A stretch of DNA of 64,000 nucleotides from Oscillatoriales cyanobacterium. Its GTDB lineage: Bacteria; Cyanobacteriota; Cyanobacteriia; Cyanobacteriales; Laspinemataceae. The translations under genes and the position numbers were made by a program. The DNA is taken from positions 62,001 through 126,000 of the forward strand of contig JAABRM010000009.1 of assembly GCA_011390955.1 (NCBI GenBank). Direction: 5' to 3'. Shown piece by piece: positions 7,942 through 17,299 of the stretch; position 1 is the first letter of the stretch, and every line of letters begins with the position of its first letter. The notes under the pieces are model-generated. The model was not told the DNA's origin. It worked only from the letters and a program-made list of their open reading frames with translations, and made no database searches.

Positions 7942-9834
7942 ATGAATTCATCAGAAACTTATCTGAATGAAATCAAACAGAAATATGCCGAAAAGTTCGC
8001 GGCGGAAGAGAAAATTTTTCGGCATATTCATCGAGGCGATCGCATCTTTATTGGCACCGGATGTGGCGAACCTCAATATCTCGTTCGTTCTTTAACCAAC
8101 TATGTATCCTCTCACCCTAAAGAATTAGTAGATACTGAGGTTCTGCACGTTTGGTCATTGGATCTTGCCCCTTATGCTGACGAAAAATACCAGCGAAATT
8201 TTCGCCATAATTCCTTTTTCCTGGGCAAGAATACCCGGAATGCAGTAAATGAAGGACTGGCCGACTATACCCCGGTCTTCTTATCCAAAGTGCCTGAGTT
8301 ATTCGAGCGCGGCTTAGTCCCCATTGATGTTTCCCTAATTCAAACATCTTGGCCCGATCGACATGGTTATATGAGTTTAGGAATTAGTGTAGATATTGTC
8401 AAATCGGCCACCGAACAAGCTGCCTTAGTGATTGCTCAAATTAACGCAGAAATGCCGCGAGTTCATGGGGATGGATTTATTCACATTGACGACGTAGATT
8501 TTATCATTCACCATGATGAACCCGTGTTAGAATATGACGCAGAATCAAATAGTGAACTAACCAGCCGGATTGGTAAATATGTTGCCAGTCTGATTCAAGA
8601 TGGAGATACCATTCAAGTGGGCTATGGCAATATTCCTAATGCAATTATGGCGCATCTTTATGGGAAAAAAGATTTGGGGGTTCATACGGAATTAATCTCC
8701 GACGGCTTGGTTGATTTACTCAAAAAAGGCATCATTACTAACTCTAAAAAAACTATCAATCAGGGCAAAACGATCGCGTCTTTTTGTATGGGAAAAAAAT
8801 CTACTTATGACTATCTCAATGATAATCCGGCAATTCAATTTAGAACCGTTAACTATACTAACAATCCCTTGGTGATTGCTCAACATCAGAACATGACCGC
8901 GATTAATAGTGCCTTAGAAATTGACCTCACCGGACAAGCAACCGCTGAATCTTTGGGCAAGACTTTTTATAGTGGCATTGGGGGGCAAGCTGACTTTATG
9001 CGGGGGGCAATATTAGCCCCTAATGGGAAAACAATTCTCACCCTAGAATCCACCGCAGAAAATGAGACAATTTCCCGGATTGTACCCTTTTTAAAAGAAG
9101 GGTCAGGGATTACCCTAAATCGGGGAGATGTGCATTATGTGGTCACGGAATATGGGATTGCTTATTTACATGGCAAAAATATCCGCGAACGGGCAATGAA
9201 ATTAATTGCGATCGCCCATCCCAAATTTCGCCATTGGTTAATCGAACAAGCTAAATCCTTAAACCTGATTTATAAAGACCAAGCTTTTATTCCTGGAACA
9301 TCAGGAGAATATCCAGAAGAACTGGAAACTTACCGCACTACGGAAACCGGATTAGAAGTTTTTCTGCGTCCGGTAAAAATTAGTGATGAACCGTTATTAA
9401 AAGACTTCTTTTACTCCTTATCCGATCGCAGTTTATCTCGACGATTTATGTCCATGCGTAAAGATATCCCCCACCAGCTTTTACAAGAGTTTGCGATTAT
9501 TGATTTTACCCGCGAAATAGTGATTTTGGCCGTATTATCCGACCAACAAAAAGAAGAACTGATTGGCATTGGACAATATGCGATCGATGCGGCGGCCCAT
9601 AGCGCTGAAGTTGCCTTAGTAATTCAGGATGAATATCAACATCAAGGATTAGGAACAGAACTTTTAAAATATTTAACTTATTTGGCGAAAAAACAAGGTT
9701 TACTCGGATTTACTGCGGAAGTGCTCCTGGAAAATCGCCCCATGTTACACTTATTTGAAAATATGGGATTTGATATCACCCGCAGAATGTCTGAAGGGGT
9801 TTATCAACTGAAAATGGTCTTTAGAGAAGTGTAA
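7942..9834 (+). CDS. Acetyl-CoA hydrolase/transferase family protein fused to a GNAT acetyltransferase domain
   Basis: This 630-residue protein has two parts. Residues ~1-440 match the acetyl-CoA hydrolase/transferase (class I CoA-transferase) family: HTELISDG holds the probable acyl-carrying Glu250, followed by GGQADFMRG and VTEYGIAYLHG. Residues ~470-630 are a GNAT fold with the acetyl-CoA loop QGLG (568-571). The enzyme may move CoA between short-chain acids, with the GNAT domain acetylating the enzyme or another protein; that link is inference. AGGAGG lies 9 nt before the ATG, which supports this start. It is flanked by repeats and is probably monocistronic. Confidence 0.82.
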   Translation: MNSSETYLNEIKQKYAEKFAAEEKIFRHIHRGDRIFIGTGCGEPQYLVRSLTNYVSSHPKELVDTEVLHVWSLDLAPYADEKYQRNFRHNSFFLGKNTRNAVNEGLADYTPVFLSKVPELFERGLVPIDVSLIQTSWPDRHGYMSLGISVDIVKSATEQAALVIAQINAEMPRVHGDGFIHIDDVDFIIHHDEPVLEYDAESNSELTSRIGKYVASLIQDGDTIQVGYGNIPNAIMAHLYGKKDLGVHTELISDGLVDLLKKGIITNSKKTINQGKTIASFCMGKKSTYDYLNDNPAIQFRTVNYTNNPLVIAQHQNMTAINSALEIDLTGQATAESLGKTFYSGIGGQADFMRGAILAPNGKTILTLESTAENETISRIVPFLKEGSGITLNRGDVHYVVTEYGIAYLHGKNIRERAMKLIAIAHPKFRHWLIEQAKSLNLIYKDQAFIPGTSGEYPEELETYRTTETGLEVFLRPVKISDEPLLKDFFYSLSDRSLSRRFMSMRKDIPHQLLQEFAIIDFTREIVILAVLSDQQKEELIGIGQYAIDAAAHSAEVALVIQDEYQHQGLGTELLKYLTYLAKKQGLLGFTAEVLLENRPMLHLFENMGFDITRRMSEGVYQLKMVFREV

Positions 9835-9872
9835 ACTATTTGTTGTTTGTTGTTGGTTGGTTGTTCTTTGTT

Positions 9873-10160
9873 GATTGATAATTGATAATTGATAATTGAT
9901 AATTGATAATTGATAATTGATAATTGATAATTGATAATTGATAATTGATAATTGATGATTGATAATTGTCAATTAATGCCAACAAACAACAAACAACCAA
10001 CAACCAACAACCAACAACCAACAACCAAAGAATCCCTACCCAACAACAAACAACAAACAACAAACAACCAACAACCAACAACAAACAACCAACAACAAAC
10101 AACCAACAACCAACAACCAACAACAAACAACCAACAACAAACAACAAAGAACAAACAACT
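9873..10160. repeat. Heptanucleotide tandem arrays (TTGATAA)n and (AACAACC/AACAAAC)n
   Basis: About thirteen uninterrupted TTGATAA units (9873-9967) are followed by a mixed array of AACAACC and AACAAAC heptamers up to ~10160. Both have a 7-bp period. All long open frames over this stretch are repeat translation, so the next gene is started at 10168. Confidence 0.85.
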
Positions 10161-10167
10161 ATTAAAT

Positions 10168-10863
10168 ATGAGTCAAACAATTTGGATTGCCCGACATGGA
10201 AATCGTGAAGATTTTGTCGATGCTAATTGGATTAAAACCGCCGATCGCCCATTTGACCCCGGTCTTTCTCCTGATGGAATTCAACAAGCAAAAGAACTCG
10301 CGCAACGGCTGGCAAGCGAAAAAATCGATTATATTTTTGCCTCACCCTTTTTGCGAACCGTACAAACAGCGGATTATGTGGCTGAAGCACTCAATTTACC
10401 CATTAAAATCGAATCGGGGGTAGCTGAATGTTTGAGTTTTCCTTTTTGCGCGATCGCTCCCGAACTTTTGCCCAGGGAAATATTAGCCCAACGGTTTCCG
10501 CGCATTGACCTAAATTATCGCGATCGCGTACCCGTTTGCTATCCAGAAACCCTCCAAGTTGCCAAAAAAAGAGCCGGAGACGCTATTACACAATTGACCC
10601 AAGAATTTACCGGCAATCTTTTAATCATTACTCATGGTGCCAGCTTAGTAAATATGACACGAAAACTAATGGGATCTAAAGCGAAAATTCATTCCTCACT
10701 TTGTTGTTTAATCAAACTGGTGGGGCAGGGAGACCAATGGCAAATGGAACTGAACGGGGATACCTCCCATTTAACTCAACCAAAAACCGGGATTTCCTTT
10801 CATTCTCTTAGTCAAATTCAATATATTTATACTCAAGAATTCCCCAAACAATTTCGCAAGTAA
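10168..10863 (+). CDS. Histidine phosphatase superfamily protein
   Basis: The 231-residue protein has the RHG motif at residues 9-11 with catalytic His10 and the second histidine in LLIITHGAS (His156). A conserved FASPFLRTVQTADY segment supplies the usual arginine and acidic contacts. The family (phosphoglycerate-mutase-like) includes phosphatases of many substrates, so the substrate cannot be named. The frame is open far upstream through the heptamer repeats, but conserved sequence begins at MSQTIWIARHG, so ATG 10168 is chosen. No strong ribosome-binding site is visible because repeats run up to the start. Confidence 0.82.
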   Translation: MSQTIWIARHGNREDFVDANWIKTADRPFDPGLSPDGIQQAKELAQRLASEKIDYIFASPFLRTVQTADYVAEALNLPIKIESGVAECLSFPFCAIAPELLPREILAQRFPRIDLNYRDRVPVCYPETLQVAKKRAGDAITQLTQEFTGNLLIITHGASLVNMTRKLMGSKAKIHSSLCCLIKLVGQGDQWQMELNGDTSHLTQPKTGISFHSLSQIQYIYTQEFPKQFRK

Positions 10864-11509
10864 ATTTTATTAGTTGTTTGTTGTTGGTTGTTGGTTGTTT
10901 GTTGTTTGTTGTTGGTTATTTGGTGTTTGACCAAGGACAAAAAATAAACAATATAGAACTTCTCATAGTTATGAAGTACAAAAAAACCTGTCATTCCCGC
11001 GAATGCGGGAATCCAAAAAACCTCTGTACTTCATCCAGATAATAACCGCTATACAGCTTGTTCAGAAATAATCCGATCTGCTTTCTTGCGTCCCTCTTTT
11101 ATGCATGGGCCGCCGTCGATTTAGGGTGAGGGCAATGTGTCAAGTAGGGGCAAGCAAGCGAATCGCCCCTACTGGTGAACAAGCTATAACTAATACCATT
11201 TACAAAAATTCATCCAACAGTAGGGGCGAAGCATTCCGGCGGTTAATTTAATATATAAACGACAATTTATCTACCGGAATGCTTCGCCCTTACAACGTTT
11301 GAAGCAATAATTTACTTGCCGGAATGCTTTGCCCCTACAGCTATTGTTGTAATACAATTTGTAGCTAAAGATGCAACAGGGCGCTACGGAAAAGCGCCCA
11401 AATTAAACTTTAAATCGTAGCAATAATTTTTTAAATTGATATTATTTGATGTTTTGCCAAATACAACAAAAGAATCCCTACCCAATAACTAACAACAAAA
11501 AAACTATGT
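10864..11509. other. Gene-free spacer with mixed repeats
   Basis: It contains a short TTGTTGG heptamer tract (10872-10925), a family A MITE-like element (10951-11053), three copies of the GGGCGAAGCATTCC family (around 11222, 11276 and 11318) and a hairpin GGGCGCT/AAGCGCCC (11378-11399). No gene is seen. Confidence 0.6.
10951..11053. mobile_element. MITE-like element, family A copy 1
   Basis: About 103 bp, bounded by TATAG...GTTATGAAGTACA on the left and TGTACTTC...ATAACCGCTATA on the right. The centre holds the palindrome CATTCCCGCG/CGCGGGAATC. Same family as 21463, 28279 and 47845. Confidence 0.65.
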
Positions 11510-14500
11510 TTAGTTCAAATGAACCGAATTAGAACATTGGGGGACATAATATAAATTTGTCCCCTCAGCTAAATAGTTCACTAACTCGATTTTACCCTGC
11601 TCATTTATCATCCACCCGGTAGCCTCAACCGCTGAATAATTTCCTATTTTATTTCTCAATATATTAGCGGGTATATTCGCTGGTTCCCTGGCATCGGTTA
11701 AGGTTAAACTCGGCAATAACGTTGACAAATCTTGAGATAAAAATCGCCAATCTTGCCACGGTTGAAAACTTTCCAACAGTTGAGTCGGGTCTGAGGGTAA
11801 ACCACCCCGACCCGTCACAATAAATGAACTTCCCTGATATTCCGCACAGCCTTTAGAAATCAGCGAATTTGGCTCAACTTTCTCTGTAGATAACTCCAAT
11901 AAACCAGAGGTGACATCCGGTGCTGTATTAATCGATACGATCCCGTCTAGCCCAAAGTTAGAACTAGCACTAATATCGCTGCGGGGGGTGATTTGCTGCC
12001 GTTCAACTAAACCATAAATCCCACTACTGTGAATATTAATATTTCCTCCACGTCCGGCAAAAGCATTGGCAGTAATATCGCTATTTTCTGAGGGAATAGC
12101 AATCAGAAATGGCGTAGTAATATTAATATTGCCCCCGTTGCCACCGCCACTGGCTTCGGTTCCCGCACGAGTAGAAATTGCGCTGCCATTTCTTAACTGT
12201 AAACTGTCACCAATTTTTAAAGTAATATTCCCCCCTTCTCCCGATGCACTGGTGGCAGTAATATTGCCGCGATCTAACAATAGGGAAATTGCCGAAATCC
12301 AAATATTGCCTGCATTACCAACTCCAGAACCACTGACGCTGACCGAGGCATCATCCCGAATATTAAATCGGTTGGTATTTATCGTAATATCGCCGCCTTG
12401 TCCCGCTGCGGTTTGTGCGGAAGAAGCGAGTAAACCAGTAGAGAAAAAATTGCCTCGATCGCCAGGATTAATTAAATCAATCGAATCAGAAACATTTAAG
12501 GTTAAGTCTCCAGCTTTTCCCTGACCAAAAGTAGAGGTTAAGGCTTGGGAATTTCCTTGAAAAGTTAGTTGCCGACTGGTGATTTCAATATCGCCTGAAT
12601 TTGCCGTGCTAAAAGTGCCTGTCACCAAAAGAGAATTATCCAAAGTGAGGCTATCTCTTACATTAATGTTAATTTTTCCCCCATGTCCTTCTGCTAAGGC
12701 AGTGGTGGCGAGTAGCCCGCCATTTTTCAGGATAAAATTCGGCGTGGTGATGAGAATATTTCCCGCATTTCCCCCTCCTTCGCTCAGACTCAATATGCCG
12801 ATGATAAAACTGCCTAAACTCAGGTTATTATTGAAAGCGGGAATAATAATCTGTTGTTCCAGGTTCTCATATCCAGCCCCAATTAATTCTACAGATTCAC
12901 TGGCATTAATGGTAATATGACCGCCATTCCCAGACCCAGAAGTAGAGGCATTAATACTGCCATTATTTACGGCTAAGTTGCGAGTATTCAGCGTAATCAT
13001 CCCTCCAGATCCTTCTCTGGTGGTTGCGGAGATGACGCCTTGAGAATCTAACACAATTGTATCCGCATTGATGAGGATTTGCCCCGGATTTCCTGTTCCC
13101 TGATTGAATACGACGATTTGCCCTTGATTCGTGATGCTTAGAATCGGGGTACTAATGGTAATAGTCCCGGCATTTCCTGTGGGCATATCTGGTAATCTCA
13201 AAGCGTCGATCACCTCTGGGGCAAGAATATTCCCTCTCGATACAATCGAACTTTTATGATTATTATCATCTGTGCCATTGACTGCCATAGATTCGGTGGC
13301 ATTAATTGTCAAGTCTCCGGCATTCCCTGATGCTAAGGTACTGGTAGAAACCGATCCGCCATTTTCAACTAATAATTGAGCCGTATTGACTGTAACGCTG
13401 TCAGCATTTCCCGAACCCAAAACATTAGTTCCGATAACACTTCTATTCCCGAATGTTGGGTGGCTTCCAATCAATTTCACAGAATCAGTGGCATTGACGA
13501 TTACTTCTCCCCCTTGACCACTGCCAAAAATTCCAGAAAGCAATACGCTTCCATCTCTAAGGGTCAAATTTTGGGTGGACACCGTAATATTGCCACTGTG
13601 CCCAGAACTATAATTCGCCGTAAGCAAACCGCTTTGACCAAACTGTATGGAAGTCAAACCAATGGCTTCAATGGAATCAGCGGCATCAACTTGAATATTT
13701 CCCCCTGATGCTTGCCCGAAGCTTCTACTGTCAATAATTCCGCCATTTTCGAGGAATAACTTAGGAGTGGAAATTATCATATTTGCCCCAGTTCCATTGC
13801 CCAGGGTTTCACTGCGTAGTCCACCTCTGATAGTTCCGTCGGGGATTAAGTCTCTAATTTCTATAGATTCAGTGGTGTTAACCCGCAATTCTCCATCATT
13901 TTCGGTTCCTTGATTTTGCATCAGCAGCAAAGAACCATTACTCATTATCAGATTACTTCCTTGCACTTGCAGGGAACTTTTTTCAGTGCCACTGACATCC
14001 ACGAGAGACATTTGAGAGATTTGAATATCTTTAAAATTAGATATTCCTTGATAGTCCAAATTCCAGCCGGATGATGTGGCATTTAAGGCGACATTTCCTT
14101 GTCCCACTGCCCCTAGTTCAATTCTGCCTCCTGGGGCGGTGAGAATTCCCTCTTCTAAGAATATGTCACCACCGACGAGGGCGAGGGTTTGATGGGATGG
14201 AACTCGCAAACCTGTGGTACTTTCTCCTGCACCTATAATTTGCCCAAATAAGGCATCGGTAGCTGTGAGACGATGCCCTATTCCTTCTACTCTAATTACC
14301 CCAGAATTTGTGCCAAATTGCAAGCCTATGGGAAGATTAATTGATAGTAGAGGCGGTTCGCGAACTGGTTCTACATTTGCTCCTAAATTAGCATTAAATT
14401 CTATTCCATTAGGAAATAATAAGCTGTCTGCGGTTGTGCCTAAAAATGAGCCGCCAATGTTTAATTGGGCATTGGGGCCAAAAATTATGCCACTGGGATT

Positions 14501-14857
14501 GATTAAAAATAGATTAGCGTTACCATTGGCTTGAATTAATCCGTCAATATTACTGATTTGCCCCCCAGTGACACGGGTGATGATATTTTGAATGGCGATC
14601 GCATTGTCAAAATATGCGGTTTCTCCAGTTAGGACATTAAACTGGGTAAAACTGTGAAATAAGTTATTTCCTGCTTCCGTACCCCCAGTGATTTGTTGCC
14701 GTTGTCCGTCAATATTTCCGTCAATATTGACTACTGAGTTGTTGGGCAGACTGGTATCAGGAATGATTTGGGCGGTAACTGGCAAAAGTCTAACTGGAAC
14801 TAAAAAAGCGGATATTAAAGATGCGATCGCATAAAACCATCTTCGTTGCTTATTCAT
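11510..14857 (-). CDS. Filamentous-haemagglutinin-type TPS-domain secreted protein 1
   Basis: The 1115-residue protein has a signal peptide (MNKQRRWFYAIASLISAF..., cleavage after TAQ near residue 30) followed directly by a two-partner-secretion domain: IIPDTSLPNNS, GNNLFHSF, LINPSGIIFG. The rest is a long series of beta-helix repeats such as GNGGNITI and SIDASTSG-like turns, then a cyanobacterial C-terminal segment (KGCAEYQG...GRGGLP). It is expected to be exported through an outer-membrane TpsB partner, which is not in this window. It is a paralogue of the genes at 21716 and 25221 but is clearly more divergent and on the opposite strand. Its ligand is unknown. Confidence 0.87.
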   Translation of the reverse strand: MNKQRRWFYAIASLISAFLVPVRLLPVTAQIIPDTSLPNNSVVNIDGNIDGQRQQITGGTEAGNNLFHSFTQFNVLTGETAYFDNAIAIQNIITRVTGGQISNIDGLIQANGNANLFLINPSGIIFGPNAQLNIGGSFLGTTADSLLFPNGIEFNANLGANVEPVREPPLLSINLPIGLQFGTNSGVIRVEGIGHRLTATDALFGQIIGAGESTTGLRVPSHQTLALVGGDIFLEEGILTAPGGRIELGAVGQGNVALNATSSGWNLDYQGISNFKDIQISQMSLVDVSGTEKSSLQVQGSNLIMSNGSLLLMQNQGTENDGELRVNTTESIEIRDLIPDGTIRGGLRSETLGNGTGANMIISTPKLFLENGGIIDSRSFGQASGGNIQVDAADSIEAIGLTSIQFGQSGLLTANYSSGHSGNITVSTQNLTLRDGSVLLSGIFGSGQGGEVIVNATDSVKLIGSHPTFGNRSVIGTNVLGSGNADSVTVNTAQLLVENGGSVSTSTLASGNAGDLTINATESMAVNGTDDNNHKSSIVSRGNILAPEVIDALRLPDMPTGNAGTITISTPILSITNQGQIVVFNQGTGNPGQILINADTIVLDSQGVISATTREGSGGMITLNTRNLAVNNGSINASTSGSGNGGHITINASESVELIGAGYENLEQQIIIPAFNNNLSLGSFIIGILSLSEGGGNAGNILITTPNFILKNGGLLATTALAEGHGGKININVRDSLTLDNSLLVTGTFSTANSGDIEITSRQLTFQGNSQALTSTFGQGKAGDLTLNVSDSIDLINPGDRGNFFSTGLLASSAQTAAGQGGDITINTNRFNIRDDASVSVSGSGVGNAGNIWISAISLLLDRGNITATSASGEGGNITLKIGDSLQLRNGSAISTRAGTEASGGGNGGNINITTPFLIAIPSENSDITANAFAGRGGNINIHSSGIYGLVERQQITPRSDISASSNFGLDGIVSINTAPDVTSGLLELSTEKVEPNSLISKGCAEYQGSSFIVTGRGGLPSDPTQLLESFQPWQDWRFLSQDLSTLLPSLTLTDAREPANIPANILRNKIGNYSAVEATGWMINEQGKIELVNYLAEGTNLYYVPQCSNSVHLN

Positions 14858-14937
14858 ATGTTTTATTCCGATTTATTGGTTATTCGTTATTGGAATTTTT
14901 TGGCAAATAACCAACAACAAACAACTACCAACAAGAA

Positions 14938-15111
14938 TCAAAAATCAAATGCACCAATAAAGATAAATAGTAACCAGCCAATTACTGTAAATAAACCAAA
15001 TAATCCCCACATAAATGGTAAAACCCATTTTTTGTCAGTATATCCTAATAATGGGGTCAAAGAAACTAGGAGAAAAAAAACCATTAAGCCCATTAATACT
15101 AAGTATTTCAT
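14938..15111 (-). CDS. Small two-span membrane protein beside OFA-family transporter
   Basis: This 57-residue frame begins MKYLVLMGLMVFFLLVSLTP and has two hydrophobic spans (about residues 3-22 and 32-54) separated by a charged YTDKKW turn. GAGGAA lies 11 nt before the ATG. It follows the MFS transporter gene on the same strand after 152 bp, so the two may be co-transcribed. Strong hydrophobic amphipathy and a clean start argue for a real gene. No family was recognised. It could be an accessory subunit of the transporter or an independent small protein. Confidence 0.55.
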   Translation of the reverse strand: MKYLVLMGLMVFFLLVSLTPLLGYTDKKWVLPFMWGLFGLFTVIGWLLFIFIGAFDF

Positions 15112-15161
15112 GTTTATGGGTTCCTCGATGATGATTTCATTGGGATGTCAATATTATACCA

Positions 15162-15263
15162 GAGGAGAGAGGAGAGAGGAGAGAGTCTCTATGCATCTCT
15201 TTCCTCTTTTCTCTTTCCTCTTTTCTCTATCCTCTTTTCTCTATCCTCTTTCCTCTTTCCTCT
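15162..15263. repeat. Heptamer tracts AGAGGAG and TCCTCTT
   Basis: A short run of AGAGGAG heptamers (15162-15185) followed by a longer run of pyrimidine TCCTCTT/TTTCTCT heptamers reaching the end of the MFS gene. The purine and pyrimidine halves could pair as a hairpin. Confidence 0.6.
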
Positions 15264-16529
15264 TTATTCAACCGTAGCGGTTTCAGTGTTTTTGGGATGA
15301 CGTTTTTTCAGCATGAATTCGGCGATGATGATGCCAACGATCGCTAATGCGGCAGTAGCATAAAAGGCATAAGTATAGGTGCCAAAAATATCTCGGATTT
15401 GTCCGGCAACCAAGGTGCCTAATAATGCGCCAACCCCGTAAGCAGTGAAGACAATTCCGTAGTTTTTGGCGTAATTTTCTGGTTTAAATAAGCTTAAGGT
15501 GGCGGTGGGGGCGATCGCTAACCAGCCGCCGAGGGATAACCAGAATAAGGAGAAGGCAATTAAATAGGTGATTACTTGACCTTCACTGGCGTTGATCATC
15601 ATAATCGAAGCAATCAAAATCAGCACATAAGAGACGATCGCGGCGTTTTGGGGACGAATGCGGTCAGTTAACCAACCAAACAGGGGACGACCTACACCAT
15701 TAAACACGGCAAACAAGGAAACCGCCATTGCCGCTAACCCTGAGTCAAGTTTAATAATTTCTTGGGCAACGGGACTGGAAATGCCAATCGCAGAAAGTCC
15801 GACAAAGGTGCCAATGATATAGCATAACCAGAGGCCGTAAAATTCCGGCGATCGCAGTAACCGATCTTTTTCTTGGGCGATCGAGGCGGGGTTTTGAACA
15901 ATATTCGGTTGCCAACCGGCAGGTTGCCATCCTTTTGGCGGTATTTTCAATTGGGTGGAAATGGCTAAAATAATCGCGGTAAAGGCAACACCTAAAATAG
16001 CAAAAGTGGGCATCAACCCATAAGCAGCGATCGCCATGCGGGCTAAAGGTGCAGTCACTAATGGCGACAAACCAAAGCCAATTACCGTTAAACCTACTGC
16101 CAGTCCTTTGCGATCGGGAAACCATTTCGCTACCACGGCGAGGGGGACTCCATAAGCAATGCCAACTCCGGCCCCGGCGATCGCCCCATAAGTCACCACC
16201 AACATGGGCAAACTTGAGGCAAATAAGGCAAAGCTAGACAAAATATAACCGAGTCCCATCACGACCCCACCAATGGCCGTAATTTGGCGCACGCCGATTT
16301 TATCAATGTAAAAACCTGTAATTGGCATCAGTATGGCAAAGACCACCAAGAGCACCGTAAACGGCAGTAAACTTTGCGTAGCGCCAATGCCGAGTAATTC
16401 TTCTAAAGGTTTCCTAAAAATACTCCAAGAATAGACTGTACCCAAACAGAGGTAAACGGTCAGGCCGAGGGGAATTAGTAGCCAACGACCTTTTTCTGCG
16501 GGCATTCCAAAAAGTGTGATTTTATTCAT
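15264..16529 (-). CDS. OFA (oxalate/formate antiporter) family MFS transporter
   Basis: About 421 residues from the ATG at 16529 with twelve predicted membrane spans. Typical OFA features are TVYSWSIFRKPLEE in span 1, a GFYIDKIGVRQ loop after span 2 and a second half beginning at EFYGLWLCYIIGTF. Members exchange organic anions across the inner membrane, oxalate/formate being the type example, but substrate cannot be assigned here. The frame extends upstream to 16553, but ATG 16529 follows GTGAGG at good spacing and matches the family N-terminus (MNKITLFGMPAEKGRW). Confidence 0.85.
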   Translation of the reverse strand: MNKITLFGMPAEKGRWLLIPLGLTVYLCLGTVYSWSIFRKPLEELLGIGATQSLLPFTVLLVVFAILMPITGFYIDKIGVRQITAIGGVVMGLGYILSSFALFASSLPMLVVTYGAIAGAGVGIAYGVPLAVVAKWFPDRKGLAVGLTVIGFGLSPLVTAPLARMAIAAYGLMPTFAILGVAFTAIILAISTQLKIPPKGWQPAGWQPNIVQNPASIAQEKDRLLRSPEFYGLWLCYIIGTFVGLSAIGISSPVAQEIIKLDSGLAAMAVSLFAVFNGVGRPLFGWLTDRIRPQNAAIVSYVLILIASIMMINASEGQVITYLIAFSLFWLSLGGWLAIAPTATLSLFKPENYAKNYGIVFTAYGVGALLGTLVAGQIRDIFGTYTYAFYATAALAIVGIIIAEFMLKKRHPKNTETATVE

Positions 16530-16612
16530 AAAAAACCTCACGAGATTTACCATTCTCGGTGCCGAATCAGCCCACTCACGATCGCCGTGCCCGGTCTATT
16601 ATTTAGAGATTT

Positions 16613-16667
16613 GGCTAGTCAGTTTTAACTGACTTGAGCTATTAGCCAGAGAAGACGATTCTCTGGC
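16613..16667. other. Structured non-coding element of unknown type
   Basis: A perfect 18-bp palindrome (AGTCAGTTTTAACTGACT, 16617-16634) is followed after TTGAGCTATTA by a 9-bp stem GCCAGAGAA/TTCTCTGGC with a 5-nt loop (16645-16667). GGCTA (16613) can alternatively pair with TAGCC (16643). No coding frame runs through it. It may be an end or guide-RNA-like region of a lost IS200/IS605-type element, or a terminator; this is inference. The surrounding 16530-17035 spacer holds no gene. Confidence 0.4.
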
Positions 16668-16827
16668 GGGTGATGGCGAAGGCAGCACTGATTCATGCTT
16701 GGGCAAAAGTGCGCCGCACCGAGTCACGCGAACGGTCTGAATCATTTAATTAATATAATATTACCACTATTTATCATGGCAGAAAGTAAATATACAGATT
16801 TTATTAATATTAATTTACTATTTATAG

Positions 16828-17033
16828 TTGGCTGTTCTTTGTTCTTTGTTCTTTGTTATTTGTTCTTTGTTCTTTGTTCTTTGTTCTTGGTTCTTGGTTC
16901 TTGGTTCTTGGTTCTTGGTTCTTGGTTCTTGGTTCTTGGTTCTTGGTTGACGGTTCACTGTTCTTGGTAAATAACAAATAACAAATAACAAATAACCAAC
17001 AACAAACAACCAACAACAAACAACGAATAAGCT
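16828..17033. repeat. Heptamer arrays TTCTTTG, TTCTTGG and AACAAAT/AACAACC
   Basis: Three successive heptamer arrays: TTCTTTG/TTGTTCT (from 16828), about eight TTCTTGG units (16885-16945), then AACAAAT and AACAACC/AACAAAC units (16972-17024). All have a 7-bp period. Confidence 0.8.
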
Positions 17034-17035
17034 TA

Positions 17036-17164
17036 TAAGTAGGTGAACATAATTAATTGCTCTTTTCGTTCCCCGCCGATAGGCTGTGGATTCCCGCCTT
17101 CGCGGGAATGACAGTTTTTCTTCTAATGGGGTCTGTGGTGCATTTATTTCTGCCAGTCTACTTA
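17036..17164. mobile_element. MITE-like element, family B copy 3
   Basis: 129 bp, from TAAGTAGGTGAACATAATTA to TTTCTGCCAGTCTACTTA, enclosing the palindrome GGATTCCCGCCTTCGCGGGA. It has the same length as the copy at 48666. A further GATTCCCGCCTTCGCGGGAA palindrome lies alone at 17233-17252. Confidence 0.7.
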
Positions 17165-17299
17165 CCAAATCCGGTTCTTCTGTACGGGGTAAGGAGCGCG
17201 AATCGCCCCTACGATAATCCCCTAAAAGGCTTGTGGATTCCCGCCTTCGCGGGAATGACAGATAGCTTTATAAACGGGTTTTGACGACCGTATTTGGTA

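Noticed and set aside
9952-10167. N-terminal extension of the histidine phosphatase (Asn/Gln/Thr-rich)
   Set aside because: It is translation of the heptamer array. The family N-terminus (MSQTIWIARHG) starts at 10168.
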